DNA of 64,000 nucleotides, from positions 992,001 to 1,056,000 of the forward strand of contig JAHLKF010000004.1 of NCBI GenBank assembly GCA_025558075.1. Direction: 5' to 3'. Position numbers and translations under genes: made by a program. Shown here piece after piece: positions 31,891-44,700 of this stretch. This DNA is from Gaertneriomyces semiglobifer. Lineage: Eukaryota; Chytridiomycota; Chytridiomycetes; Spizellomycetales; Spizellomycetaceae. Positions within the stretch are counted from its first letter, which is position 1. Each line of letters starts with the position of its first letter. The notes under the pieces were generated by a model that saw nothing but the letters and a program-made list of their open reading frames with translations, made no database searches and was not told the origin of the DNA.

Positions 31891-33259
31891 ATGCGTCCAA
31901 TCATGGCATCAAAATCTCCTGCTCGGGCCGCAAGGCGGGTGAACATTGACCTTTCTCTTTTGTCTGCTTACCCTCCATCAATTCCTTTTTCAGAGCTGCA
32001 AGCATCAAACAAGGAGAATCATCCCGATACAAAGAACGTCAACAACAAACGTCCATCTTCTGAACCAGCTGCTACAATGCCTCCAAGACGTACACCTGCC
32101 CGCCAGCCTGCCACCGGCCCATCAACCTCTCTGACAAGGGCTCAAGCTATAGCTGTGATCGAGGCAAAAGGTCTTGAAGGTGACGACAAGGAAGAAGCGG
32201 TCACCTTTTTGCAAAAAGGGTTTGCGGAGCAGCTTTTGGGCCTCAAGTGTGATCTCTTAGAGCTCAAAAAGATGTCATCACAGAGCTCCAAGATGGTGGT
32301 GCAGAACTTTGAATTGTCGGAGAGCGGAAAGGTGAAAGCTTCTTGTTCATTGTTGACGTCGCTGTAGCTGACAACCCTCCAAAAAAGCATCAGAGCTGCC
32401 GCAAGGAAGCTTGTTCACAATCCCAAGGCACGACGATACATCAATGAAGCTGAAGGATTGACTGCTCTTGCCTTCAAGAAGCAGTGGGGTGTTACCCGTA
32501 CCATGGAGAGCAATGCCGCAATTGTCGCCAAGGTCCGCAAGGTCGCCTCCAACTCATTGACCCGTGTGAAGAGCGACATGAAGGCTGTTTTGGTTGTTGG
32601 AACTTCTGGTGACAAGAAGGTGAATGACCTTCATTTGCTTTCCTTTGCTGAGCTTCTCTTCTGCACAAAAACAGTAACAGATGCCCATCTTAAACGGGCT
32701 GTATTGATGGTAAGTGCCATTGTCAAGTGTTGCCCAAGAGATATCCATGACACTGACACCATTGACCACCGTCATAGAGGGCAGTGGTCGCCGCCATGGA
32801 GAGAGATTACGGCCAAGAAGAGTTCGGCCAGAGCTTCTGGAAGACCTTGGATAACAGCATCAGGGGTTCTTACGACATGAGAACCAGCCAGGAGCTCGCT
32901 GAGTGGGTGGAGCGATCTTGAAACTGCATGCAAACCGGTTAACTGACATAGAGTTCAATAGGTATTTTGACCGGATTATCCACAACGACAAGATCAAGTT
33001 CACCCGTGCACCTATGAGTTCCGAGAAGCCCAGGGAGGACCCGGATGAACTCGATCTTGTCATTGACACAGAGTCTGTGGAGTTCGTTTATTCGCACAAT
33101 GTGCCCCCACCCGCTGATATCATGGAGACCGAGATCCAAGACATCACCGAAACCACGTCCGAAGGTACTGAGGAAGGAGAAATAGAAGAAGAAGGTACCG
33201 CGGAGCCGATGGAGGGTTTGGAGGAAGTGGAAAGCAGCGATCCTGACGAGGAACCGTGA
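31891..33259 (+). CDS. Second (accessory) gene of the transposon-like element
   Basis: No family recognised. Exons 31891-32331, 32368-32709, 32778-32906 and 32954-33259 join in phase to about 405 residues. The intron at 32710-32777 (GTAAGT...CATAG) is firm; the 36-base intron at 32332-32367 and the one at 32907-32953 (ending GAG) are tentative but needed to connect frames. The protein starts MRPIMASKSPARAARR (ATG at 31903 is an alternative), is basic and Pro-rich at first, contains helical segments (AIAVIEAKGLEGDDKEEA, QLLGLKCDLLELKKM), and ends in a Glu-rich acidic tail. Its place within the terminal repeats, downstream of the transposase-like gene and on the same strand, suggests it belongs to the element, perhaps as a DNA-binding or regulatory partner. 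Confidence 0.55.
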
Positions 33260-33559
33260 TCGAAATCAAACAGACAATCATATAAACATTGCTGATGTAT
33301 AATAATGCAATAGTATTATCGGTTATAAGTGTTGCAGAGGAACCTGCTGATGCTCTTATCCTTCTTATAAGCTCTGTTATCTCTCAAGTCTAAGGTTCTA
33401 AGTTCTAAACTGACGGTTGCGTTAAGCGCTTCCCGACAGAAAAGATCATGTGACTTAGGGCAGTGCTGACATGGCAGTTACCGATAACGGGGTAACCCCA
33501 ATGGCGTGTATGCCACCGGGATCCTATTACAACAATAAGCAGCGTTCAGCGGTATACCC

Positions 33560-33823
33560 AATATGAGCTATCTGCAGGGAACCCCCTGCGAATGTCCTGG
33601 TAAAAGGTATCCGGGCACCCACGCACATCCACAGGATGTCCGCAGGAGCTCTGACGCTAAAAAGCTGGATGTCCCACGGAGATCAAGGCCTTGGAGTGCT
33701 GACGGAGACGAACTGAAAATGTCCGTCGGACGTCTGACGGTATGCCTTTTACATGCGCTCGGGCATGTCCCGGGGGAGGGAAAAATGGAGGTTGCGCTGG
33801 GAGTGCGGTAGGGTTAGGGGTGT
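33560..33823. repeat. Right terminal and subterminal repeats of the element
   Basis: Holds ATGTCC-type motifs near 33592, 33634, 33667, 33717 and 33764, most followed after three bases by GGA or GGGAG, and the right terminal repeat at 33806-33823. The terminal repeat contains TAGGGTTAGGG, which resembles a telomere repeat by chance. Confidence 0.65.
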
Positions 33824-34200
33824 AGTAAATAAAATGCCTGTGCCACCAGCAAAGGGCCACGTGACTTGGTACATAAGCGCGCAGCGAACGCGTTCGTCGC
33901 TTTGAGGAGCAGCGATTGAGTGAAAAAGACTGGGGATACAGATTCGATCTCATGTTAAAGTGTTGTGCGTTGTTACCAGACGTTTTGAGGGGTTGCCCTC
34001 TGGTGACAACGCGCAACATGTTAGCGAGTTGTTGTCTGGTGACTGGATTGCGTGCTAGTGAAGTTTCCCATGACCTACTGCTGAACCCATAAGTACAAAG
34101 GCAGCGCGCCCGTAGCGGCGAGACCTTCTTTCATGGCAACGTGCGATTGGTTCCCGGCTAACAGCTCGTGACCTTCCTCCTCCTCCTCCTCGTCTTCATC
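33824..34200. other. Spacer right of the element
   Basis: No gene seen. Contains a GTTGT...ACAAC-type imperfect inverted stretch around 33963-34035 (GTTGTGCGTTGTTACCAGACG and CTCTGGTGACAACGCGCAAC are related in inverted orientation) and a CTC triplet run near 34172-34192. Confidence 0.4.
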
Positions 34201-36647
34201 TCATCTGACGGTTTTGCTATTCATGAGCGCATCAATACCTGTAGGTTCAACCTGCATTGCATCAGCTGCATCCTGGCAGAAACGCTGTGATGCCTGGCTG
34301 AAAGTCCAAATAGAACTCGGACGCGTGTCAGTTTCACTAGGAACACCTGCCCACCAGTCAAGAGAGCCAGACATATACGTCGCAGCGTTTTCCTCTGCCA
34401 TCGATACAGTTAGTTAATGTTAAGCAAAAAGGGTGATTATGTCATGCAAAAAAAACCACTATCTATCTACTACGTCTGCTTACAATCATCTAAATTCGGG
34501 CCCTCGACCATCATCGCACTCCCATCCGAACTCCCCGTACTATTTCTCGAATCGCTCTGTTCCCCATCACTCACATTCCGTTTCGCGGGTGTGATTTTCA
34601 TGGGACTCGTATCTTCACTATTCTCGCGAGGAAGTAGTCCCAAGTCAGGGCCATGTTGGGCGAGTCCGTTCCCGTATAAGGGTCCGTATTGAAGACTTTT
34701 GCCGTCGCCCCGCCATGGGTTAGTGTGGTTGTTGTGATCGACTTTATAGGCGTGCTGATCGTGGGTGGGTAGGGATTCAGGAATGGGTTGTGACATAAAA
34801 TGTTGAGTAAGATCGCTATCATCGTCATTGGGTTTGGATACAGGAATGGGTCGTGACATAAAGTGTTGAGTGAGATCGGTATCATCCTCATTGGATTTGG
34901 ATTCAAAAATGGGTTCTGACATCAAGTGTTCAGTGAGATCGGTATCATCGTCATCATTCATTTGTTCTGTGACAAGGTCACCATTCGCCAATGCGTCGCC
35001 GGGTGATGGCGATGGCGCGACAAGGAGATCGTCACCTTGTTGCCCCAGCGTGCTTTCCTCTTCGGAATCATCAGCGCCGTCAATGTTGTCTTCATCAATA
35101 TCCTTGCGATACCCAACAGAGGTCGTCGACAACAAATCCCGGATCGAGTCCATGAGTTGTTGTTCCTCCTGCTCCTGTTGCTTGTCCTGCCGCTCCTGCT
35201 GTTCATCGCTTAGGGCTGGCGGTATATCCACGCTCGCGGAAGACGAAGAAGTGCCCGTCCTCGGGAAGGTCATGGATTCAGAGGAACTACTCGTCGTCTG
35301 ACTCATAGCTCTTGCCCGCTCCTCTTCCACGTCCACGGCCGGGGCAGACACGCTCCTGGCAAGCTGACTATTCGAGCCACCTTTTGACTTTGACGAATTC
35401 GACAGCACAGACCCGTGTCGTGATCCTCTCGACGATGTTGAACTCGCGCGTCGCCGCGGTGCAGAGCCTCTTGCCAATGACCGCCGACCACGTTCACTCA
35501 ACAATGGTGTGGATTGCGACGTCGCAAAGCCGCTCATGATAGGTAGCGGTTTACGACCAAGTGCCAGAACCGCTGGATCCGTCACAGGCACAAATCGCAC
35601 TTCAATTTCCCCGTCCTTTTTGGTGATATATGCTTGTTGGAGCGGTGCAGTCTTTTTAGACGGCCCTCTAACCGCCTGTCCTTGTGCAGAGGCAGTAGCC
35701 TTTTCGGGCTCCCTCGGATTGACGTCCGCTGCACCTGCACCACGTGCCGGATCACCGTGCCCAGTCTTCCACCATTGACCTACTTGGCCCGCTCTCTGTT
35801 GAATCTCCTCAAACCCATTTTGTAACGACTTGGCATGATCCAACAATGCGACTAGGCGATCTTCAGACAGCTGGAGATCGCTCGCGCTGGCGTGTGGGCT
35901 AGTCGTCGTTGGCGTATCACTTGATGAAGTGGGCGTCGACAATATACCGTGCTGTTGCATGGCCGCCATCTGACGCTGATGGAACTCGCGATTGATTTGG
36001 TCGGTACCATCCAGCGCCGATTTCATGGATGACGGCCGTGCAGAGTGGGGTCGGTTAGGCGCGTCTTGCGTGGGCGCGGTGACCGGACTCGTGCCCGCCG
36101 ATTTCGTATCGGGTGAGCGGGCACTGAATCGCCGCGGCGAACCCTCGTCGAATGCCGGAGCATGCCGGGTGTGTATTGGGGATGATGGCGGAGCTTTTGG
36201 AAGACCCGGCTGCACGCGGGATCTGTCGGGTTGCGCGGGCACGGCATATGGATGATGCACGGTTGGATGGTGAGCAAATTGGCGTAGATGGGAATGCAGT
36301 CGCATCTGTTGTTGCTGTTTCCCTTTGGACGGAGACCCGTACCGCATCCGCGAGGTGGTATCATTCTGCGTCTTTCGTTGCAGATGCGGTTGCGCTTCCA
36401 ATCTTGGTGCGGTCTCGGGTTGAGACTGCCATTTCGTGTTGTTCGGTGCTGTCGACGATGGTGCTGGTGATGATCGTGCATGAGATTGCTCTTGAGGTTG
36501 GTGTCCTCCACCAGGACGCGACGACGCGTTATGGTGCTGAGACGAGAGACCGTCCGTCAGCGCTTGTGTGTTTGTTGGCCGTCGTTGTTGCGTTTGACGC
36601 GGTGATAGGTGCTGGCGATCTTGACTTGACGTTGCGCTTCGTCGCAT
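34201..36647 (-). CDS. Disordered low-complexity protein with 21-residue repeats
   Basis: No family recognised. The ATG at 36647 (MRRSATSSQ) opens a frame to a stop at 34470, giving 725 residues. A GTAAGC donor at 34483 and a GGGCAG acceptor at 34347 would instead add an exon at 34201-34346, giving 769 residues ending ALMNSKTVR; this joins in phase and is possible but unproven. The protein is rich in Ser, Pro, Gln, Thr and Arg. Toward the C-terminus three copies of a 21-residue acidic repeat with DDTDLTQHFMSRPIP-like core are encoded at about 34780-34970. A short ordered-looking part (DGEIEVRFVPVTDPAVLALG) lies mid-protein. Upstream in-frame sequence to 36758 lacks an ATG. Confidence 0.6.
34775..34965 (-). 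repeat. 63-bp in-frame coding repeat, three copies
   Basis: Three consecutive 63-base units encode (M)S.PI..S..(N/D)DDTDLTQHF-type peptides. Length and phase are conserved, so expansion kept the frame. Confidence 0.8.
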
Positions 36648-38705
36648 GCACGGCGGTGTTGTGAAAATCCTTAACGCAAGAGTCGCTAACGCAAGAGTCG
36701 GGGAAGACAGGTAGAACGTCCTACTTCTTTTTTCCGGAAAGTAAACGGTACTTGACACTCGGTGTGACAGTAAATTGAGTATATACGTGAATATAGCGAT
36801 AACTTAGAACGACCAGCGATGGTAGAGTCTGTAAATAGTCATCCCCAGGCCAGGTAGCTGAGGCCGAGCCAGCTGCTTTAAGTACGGGGGTCCAGGGGGT
36901 ATATCGTAATTAACAAAAGTTAATAGTCAAAAAGCATATGGCCGGGGTTGAGGCGGAGATGACCGAGTGCGTTTTCCCCCGCTGGCGTCACCACTGACAG
37001 ATACGGGCGATCCGGTACGTCGAAAAACGGGGGGGTGGGAGAGGTGGGACGTAAAATATGAATATAAAATATGCACCGCCCCTAATTGGAGGCTCTGCGC
37101 AAAGTGTGAATGGCCGGGGTGGAACGAGGCGGGGAGTGGTAAACGGGTAATGGGATATCTTACCAGTGTATCGGTAATAAGGTGAGTGGTGATGTTTTGT
37201 AATAAACCTTATTTTTGGAAGCTTCGAAATATAGAATCCGGGCGTTGGAGTTGGCCAGTCGTCAGCCCCCTCCTTTGTCTTGAGCCATATATAGCCAGTA
37301 GGAGAGTGTACCCCGGTATTGGAGGCATGTATACATGCATACATGGCATTGTGTGTGGTAAAGATGACATTGTTCTCGTTTTTTCGAGAGCCCCCACAAA
37401 AAGGTGTGCCCGATCGCCAGTCGCCGGACGAAGCGAAGCGAGTGCGTTGTTGCCGGAATTGAAGTGTATCCCCATTTCGACTGATCGGCCGGCCTCGTCT
37501 TTTGGCTTCCAATTTCGACAAAACGCCGAATGGCAACGCGTGGAACAACCGCCGCCGATCAATTTTGAAGGGCGGTTTGTTTCCAGATCGCTCTCACACC
37601 ATCTTCAAAGGCGATCACCACTGGCACTTAGATGGAGCCTCCCGATTCAACTCACACACTCACACTCGCACGCATACACACACCAATTCCCGGTATATTC
37701 AACCAGTCCGATCTCCCATCCATGTGTGTGTGTGTGTATCAATGTTGATGCATTGAATTGTAAAACCTCGGTTTCTTTGTTTCTTTTTCCGGCGCCAAGG
37801 GCATCTCACTTGACAAGTCACTTGTTCACTTACATTCTTGTTATCGCTAACCACAATGGGCGTGCAGATCATGACGTCACGTAGCGCCGATCACCGACCT
37901 GACGTCATGATTCATTTATTCCATTCCATTCCAGGCACAATGTACAGCATCATGATCATCACAGCGACCAAATGCAATGCGTATCACTTTGTCCAGATCC
38001 ATGTCATCGACAAACGGCATACGTACGCTCGTTGCGTTGCGTGCGTACGTCGCTGTGCTGTGGGCAGGAGGTCCTCCGACCGAGCAATAATGGATACATT
38101 CGCGGGTGATTGCGGACAAATATCAGCGGACCTGCCGAAATGACGCCATGTTCGCAACCTTAATAACGTCTCGCATCAGGTCAAACCGCTTAATGAAGCA
38201 TCGCATGGCCAAGTGGGATACACTCACGATAGGTAAACTTTTATCCTCGTGGAAACGGGCACTTCTCTACTTCCATGGGAAAATCCCAAATGCTCGGGAT
38301 CAAAGGTGTGTGAGTAATGACTGAGTGTACCTGGTAAATAACCTGTGGATCATTCAAGGTTTGTGAGTAATGCCCAAATGAATTTGAAGCGATGGATGCG
38401 AGTGTAAACCTTATTTTTTCACTCTGCTATTGGCAAGTGTAAGAATCGTTTTCTTGTATCAATCATTGTATATTTTTTTCCGTTCTTGCCATGCATGCCA
38501 CATATTAATTAAAAAACAACAGCAAGCTCTCTTCCAATCGCATCCAGTATATGCTACATAATCACAAAAAAACCAGCCCAAAGCAAAAATAACAAAAAAA
38601 CAAAAAAGCCAATCTAATCTATTGGGGGGTGGGAAAACCTTGATTTCCTTTCATCAACCTTTGTTCACTTTTTTCTTAAAGGAAATAAAGAAAAAGTATC
38701 TGTTT
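36648..38705. promoter_or_regulatory. Long intergenic region with twin CRE palindromes
   Basis: About 2 kb without a believable gene. At 37868-37879 and 37900-37911 lie ATCATGACGTCA and its exact inverse TGACGTCATGAT, each containing the 8-bp CRE palindrome TGACGTCA, 20 bases apart. CA/GT-rich stretches lie at 37652-37683 and 37724-37737. Candidate target genes are the minus-strand gene to the left (start 36647) or an unseen transcript. Confidence 0.5.
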
Positions 38706-41700
38706 TCATAACCCAACAACAGCATCCACAACTTCCACAACCATCGTCGCTACAGCCTTTTTCCTCGCTCCACGACCGATAAATCCACCCGCCGCTTCTG
38801 GGAGCCCAGCAAACCCCAATTCGCTCAATTTTAGCGCCAAGATATCACCATCACCAGTGGAGCCCGTACTAGTCGAAGGCGCAGGGGATCCTGAAAACCG
38901 GTAATTTGCGCTCACTGAGGATGATGTCGAAGTAGACACCGTCGATGCCGGAACAGACGACGTGGGGGGTGTGTTTCTTCGTATCGGAGTTCCCGCAGCA
39001 GGGGGGAATGCTTGGACCGGAGAGGGCTGGTACGCGTTCCGTTGACACCCGACCAAGATCCTTTGCACTCCATCCACAGCAGACCAACTCATGCTTGTCC
39101 CCAACACACCAATCAATCGAGGAACCAGCGCTCCGTACACGACCGCAAAACTGTCCGGGAGAATATCACACGCCTCAGCAAGGAATTCAAGGAGGTTGCT
39201 CTGTTCGGTGTCGTACTCGGCAATTTCGGTTAGCGTAAAGAGCATGAGAATGGTAAGTGTCGACACTTGAGGATGGAATGTAAGGTGATGCAAGGTAAGT
39301 CGATAACAGGCGCTCCGCAACGCCGCGTCGTCCATGTCTCTGTCACCGTCGTCCATATCAAATTCGAAGCCGGCCAACTGTAATGTCTCCACAGGTCGAT
39401 CCGCGCCCATCACCATCGGCAACACGTATCCGATTCTCCCCGCAGGTTCCTCACGTCTCGTTACATCAATAAATGATTGCAAGAGGTTCAACGTCGCGGT
39501 CTTCGTACTTGAATGTCTCAGACCCTTGATCAGATTCCCCGCAACAGCAAACGCAAACGTTTCTTCTCGAAACCCGATTCCAACTGACGAGTCGAGACGC
39601 TGCAACACATTTTCCAACACTCCTCCACCAATGCTTCTCGAACGCATCAAATGGCGTGCCACGGGTTCATGCGCAAACATCCCCTTTTCATCAAGCGATT
39701 TCAACACACTGCCCATTAAACCGACCGCTGCTCCGAAAACTCCCACGCTCCCCACTTGCATCAATGCAAGCGCCATCCAGAACATCACCCCTCCATACCT
39801 CGTTCCACCTACAACATGTCCCAACGCCATCACGATGCTCACAATCAACCCACACTCATTGTCTTCAAACAAACTCAGAGCTCCACGTAACGCTACCAGA
39901 ATCTGATAACAAAGGTCATCATCCACTTCCTGACTCGCCAGTGTTCCCAGAGCAATGAACGCCCGAGGTTGAATCGCAGGATGAAACGTGAACGCCGTGC
40001 TGGTGATCAACGACATCCATCGAGACTTCCATCGCAGCGATTGATCAGAGCTCACAGCACCCCATTCTAACACATCACTCAAGCATTTAATAACCCCTTC
40101 CAACCCACTCAGGCCTACATCCCTCGCAATCTCTCCCGTAGAAAACCCATCACTCACGCCAAAGATCAAACACATCTTGGCTTCACCCAATTCCTCCACT
40201 AGCTTTTTCAATTTCTCCTGTCTTTCTCCAGTCAACCGTCGATGTCCTTCTGTGCATAACGCATGAACGGCATTCACAACTATCCCATGAGTGCTATTTC
40301 TGACCAGCGGCGATCCAATCCCAACCACCATGGTAACGACATGGAGTAGATCTGGGAGACACACCTCAACTTCCCGGGTATCAAAGGACAAAACCAAGAC
40401 CAATCGCAAGAATACAGCAATCTCTGTCCAGGTAGGATGATCGACCAAGGCTGAAGTACAGCGCTGCGACGTCGAACTTATTGTTGCCCGAAGTCGAGAA
40501 AGGACTTTGAGAAGAACGGGATAGGTTCCTGTTGCAAGCGTCCGTATGATCGTCGCCAGAATCTCAATCTCCAGCGGTTTCGAGGCACTCCCTATCGCAA
40601 CACCCAGTACCACGTCTAGTGCAAGATGTATGACTTGCTCACTCCGACTCACCCTTCCCCATATTTTGTCCAGAAACAGGGGTAACAGCTCAGTCTCGGC
40701 CACAGTAACTGTTACCAAAGATTCCAATAGCCCTCGTATTCCCTCTTCGTCACTTTCTAGTAATCCTTCCAGGTTACCCAACCATGGCACAAGAATTTCC
40801 AACCCCAGTCTCCTCATTCCGCCTCCGCATCTCCGCAACCCAACAACACTCTCCCTGAGGAACTCGGTGGTCAACTCCTTTGCTCCTTCCGCAACCCTTC
40901 CTGATACATCAACAATATATCCATCATTGAAAGAAGGGATGAACACTCCCTTCGCAGCCATCACCCGGTTAGGCACCTTGTCACCCAAGAACTCTTCCCA
41001 AACCGTACACAACAGCTCATATCCGGCCCTTCTAACACTTAGGTCACCGTACATCATGCCAACCATCGACACAAACAACAACGCTCCAGCGACATCCTGC
41101 TGTTTCATCACTCTACCCCGTCTTTCACGTTCACTCGCCTCGCGTTGGTTATCCGTCCTGTCCTTCAGTGCGACGGAATTACGGTATTGCTTGATCATCT
41201 CTTCCAAGCACCGCAACACCTTCTCGGCCTCTCTACACCCAAAGACCAGCCGGTAACGCCCGTAGGGGAAGGTGCGGTCCATGATCTTCACACAAACTTC
41301 ATTTTCTTTAGTCACCATCACTTCTTCGAGTTCAGTCACGTGGTATACTTCATTGACAGTCGTTCCTTTGGTATTCGAAGCAGGATTGTGCGAGGAAACC
41401 TGTAAAACTTCGTTTCCAATGTTCAAAGAAACATTGATTGGCGGTTTTGATTTGTGAAACAGCACATGAGAGAATGCTGTCACGGCCTTCGGGGTCCCTG
41501 CAGAGCTGTCCACGTCGTTGGCTGGCCCCAACTCTGCCAGAAGTGTCGATAATTCAACAATAACACCCCGATCCTCCACTCTCGTGTCGGGTTCGCTGAA
41601 CTTGGCCACATCTGAAGCAACTGATATCATGGAGACACTTTTACTAGGACTGTGTCCCGGCTTTTTGGCAGGGGACGCGGTTACAGCGGTCGCCGATGTC

Positions 41701-44700
41701 CTTGGAGATGCCAATTGCGAAACAGACCGTCGGCTCATATTCTTCAAGCCTGTACCAGTACCATTGACGGGTGTCGTACCAGTAGCTGCCGCATCCGCTT
41801 GGGTAGGCAATGACGGCAATTGCTTACTTGCCCGTCTTTGACTCAAGAAACGTTCAATCCGCTCAATGTATCGTGTCAGATACAAATGCAATTTCCACAT
41901 ATCTCCTTCCCCTACTACGGTATTCTCCTCAATCTCAGGAACATCATCGGGTATGGGCATTACGCTCACATCCCGCAAAAATCCATGCACCCTTCTCACG
42001 TTATCCCGCAAAACATCATTCAAGGGAGCCATGTACCCCTCTTTCACGCCGAACAGCACATTATTGGCGAGATTCTGAACAACCTTCGTTATAAGTACCA
42101 GGCCTCTTCTTGTGTCTTTGCTGACGGTGGAAACAAAACCATGGGTTTCTGGCGACACGATGGCTGGGCAGAAGAACCGAAGGAACAAAAAACCACCCAC
42201 AGCAACGACTTTGGCATCGGGGAACCGGTGGTGAACGAGGCGCCATATGAGGGCACACACATGGCGGATTCCGATGGGTATGGGGGCTACGCCTGGCAAG
42301 AGTATACAGTCCAAGACCCTTTGAGAAACTAATTTCAAGTTCTTCAGGTTCGTGTCGTAATCAGTAACAGGAGTATTTGAAAGCTTGACCGGATCCAGTT
42401 CAAAAGAAACGCCCGGAGATCTGACGATATCCTCGACGACGGGTCCCAAAACACTTCTCAGATATCCAGCACCCTTCAATGAAGCGTACACTCCCAGCAA
42501 CCTCGTTGCCATACTGTTCCTTCGGAACAGATTCGCCGCGTTGTCCGTCCTCGTAATTTCCCTATCCACTGCTCGTTCGATTAACTCCAAGACTTTGCCT
42601 CGCGATTCGAACACGGCAACAAGTACGCTTGCGACATCATCGGCGTCGGAAACACTTGCCACCTCTCCCAGTGCGAATGCAATCTCTAAGCCTTGTTCAG
42701 TATCTACTACCAACTCCACCAAGCGGGTAAGTCGTTGTCGTCGATCCCTCATTCCTTCTTTAACAACGCCGTTCACCACGGCATCCCTCAATACACCTGC
42801 GAAGGCGCCCCGCACACAATCGCTCGCATGGTACATCATGTCCAACGCAAGCGGCATGCCTGTTTCCACATTGGCACATACCAAATGTGAAAGTGCGGCG
42901 ATCGCATGCTCCCTAAGCGCAGTATGTTGATGTACCGTTTCGTCATCCAATAGACATCGCATAACGAAAATCGTCAGGAAGTCAAAGCAGGCTTTCACCC
43001 CATTTTGCAGTGGAAGGCCATCCAATAGCACCGCTATCGCTTTGAGGCATGCTGTTTCGGTGTCTCTGAATACCCTTTCATCTTCTCGCGCACTTGCCGC
43101 CAAGTTGACCGACAAATACTTATGCGAGTACATCAACGCATCAAGGATATCCCTTCTCACCCGCATCTCACCCCTGACACCAATCACTTCCCTTCTTGTG
43201 ACCATAATTTCAACGACCATGCATAGCCTGACGCGTATTTTCAGACTTGTTACATCTCTCAATACGTCCAGATATTTCAGCAATGCAACTATAATGCCCA
43301 GGAAATCCACATCGATTTCAGTTGCACAACGTTCCAAAGCCAACCGCATCACACTCGTGACGTACTCTACAAATAGCGTATTACGAGGAGTGACCTTCAC
43401 CTCTCCATTTTCCATGAGGGACTCGCCGATGAGCGCTTGCATGTGTGAGAAAACCAAGGGATATAGCGTCTCCGAGAGTTCAGAGGCGAGACAGTCTTTG
43501 ATCCCTTCCCGAATGGAGACGTTGTCGTGTGTGAGCAGGGTCAGAAGATCGCTTGAAAATCTATCAATGGTCGCTCTGGCATTTAACAGCTGCAAACCCA
43601 TCACACCGTTCCACGGCACAGCTGCATCAACGGACGATGCACTACTGTTGGACGTTGTAAGCTCACTGACGGCAGCGCTTCCCGTGCTTTTTCTTCTGGC
43701 GACAGTACTGAAACTTCCCGTACTCTGTCCACCTGCACCCGATTGCGAGTCTGCTACACCAGGGGTAGCTCTCAGACACACCCCACCTACCGCACATAGA
43801 AAGGCCGTCCACATCAGCCACTCCGTCTCTTTCCCCTTGTCCTGCTCTTCTTCACCTAAAACAGACATTCTACGTTCCTTCCATACACGAAAAATCTCTT
43901 CCCACGCTGCCAAACATCCTGTAGTAGGAGCGCGGATTCCTCTCAGAAGGGCACGTACACGTTTGTACCCAATCTTCTGTCCCGCGCCACCCGTAGATAC
44001 CACACGACTTATCTCCCTGTATATATCGGCATTCTCGACAATTGGTGAAACGCTATCCATCTCCGTTTCTCCAAGTAAATCACCTTCGTAAAGCAGTAGG
44101 TCCAACCACCTGGCCGCTGCTTTCCCCAAGACGGAGGCTTCGCCCCACATTCCAGCCAGTATCACAAGTATTGCGACCTCCATCAGAACAGTTGCAGTAT
44201 ATCGTTCAGGAACATCCATTCCCAATCGCGCAACATTCTTTCCGCGGTCTTTCAAATAAGAGATGCGCAACTCCATCATACGACACCCAAGCATGAGCAG
44301 ATCCTTTGGTCCAGGCATATCGGTCAGAACTGATATTTCATCAACTAACGCGCGGCTGATCGCACTCAACACTTGACTGGTAGTTCTCCAATAATTCCTC
44401 ATGGTCACATCGACGTTCGCGCCACTGCTAGTACCCATCCTCCAATCGCTCACACTGCCATCCCAGTACCCAACCATTCCAGGTGCCATCACCCTTTCCA
44501 GAACCTTGGCACTCAGCTCTCGAATCATTGGATGCACACTCACTGCGCAAACTGTCAAACCGGAGACGACATTCCTCATCTCTTCGATTCCGACAACTCC
44601 CGAATCCCGAGCGACCAGCAACATGGGGCAGCGGTACCACATGCGTAAGATATTGGCAATGATGTGGAGTTTGTCATAATGTTCTTCTTGATTGGCACGC

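Larger units (their letters stand above)
27334..33823. mobile_element. DNA-transposon-like element, about 6.5 kb
   Basis: Bounded by imperfect terminal inverted repeats: ACACCCCCAACCCTGCGG at 27334-27351 and, inverted, ACACCCCTAACCCTACCG at 33806-33823. Inside each end are several copies of a motif of the form GATGTCC or GAGCTCC, three bases, then GGA (left: 27351, 27450, 27472, 27521, 27570, 27618; right: 33591, 33634, 33667, 33717, 33764). Subterminal arrays like this are where transposases of many DNA transposons bind. Between them are a transposase-like gene with one stop (27844-31449) and a second spliced gene (31891-33259). No sure target-site duplication was found. The superfamily is not settled by sequence reading. 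Confidence 0.7.

Noticed and set aside
33805..33823. Telomere-like TAGGGTTAGGG
   Set aside because: It is a single partial copy within a terminal inverted repeat whose partner at 27334 lacks it in exact form; coding sequence continues for 30 kb on either side.
27320..33835. Target-site duplication for the transposon-like element
   Set aside because: Bases next to the two terminal repeats (GCTAAC on the left, AGTAAAT on the right) share only a few letters; no convincing duplication could be assigned.
36988..37884. Overlapping open frames of 186 (minus) and 232 (plus) codons
   Set aside because: They overlap on opposite strands, have no recognisable domain, and include simple CA/GT repeats; neither has splice support.
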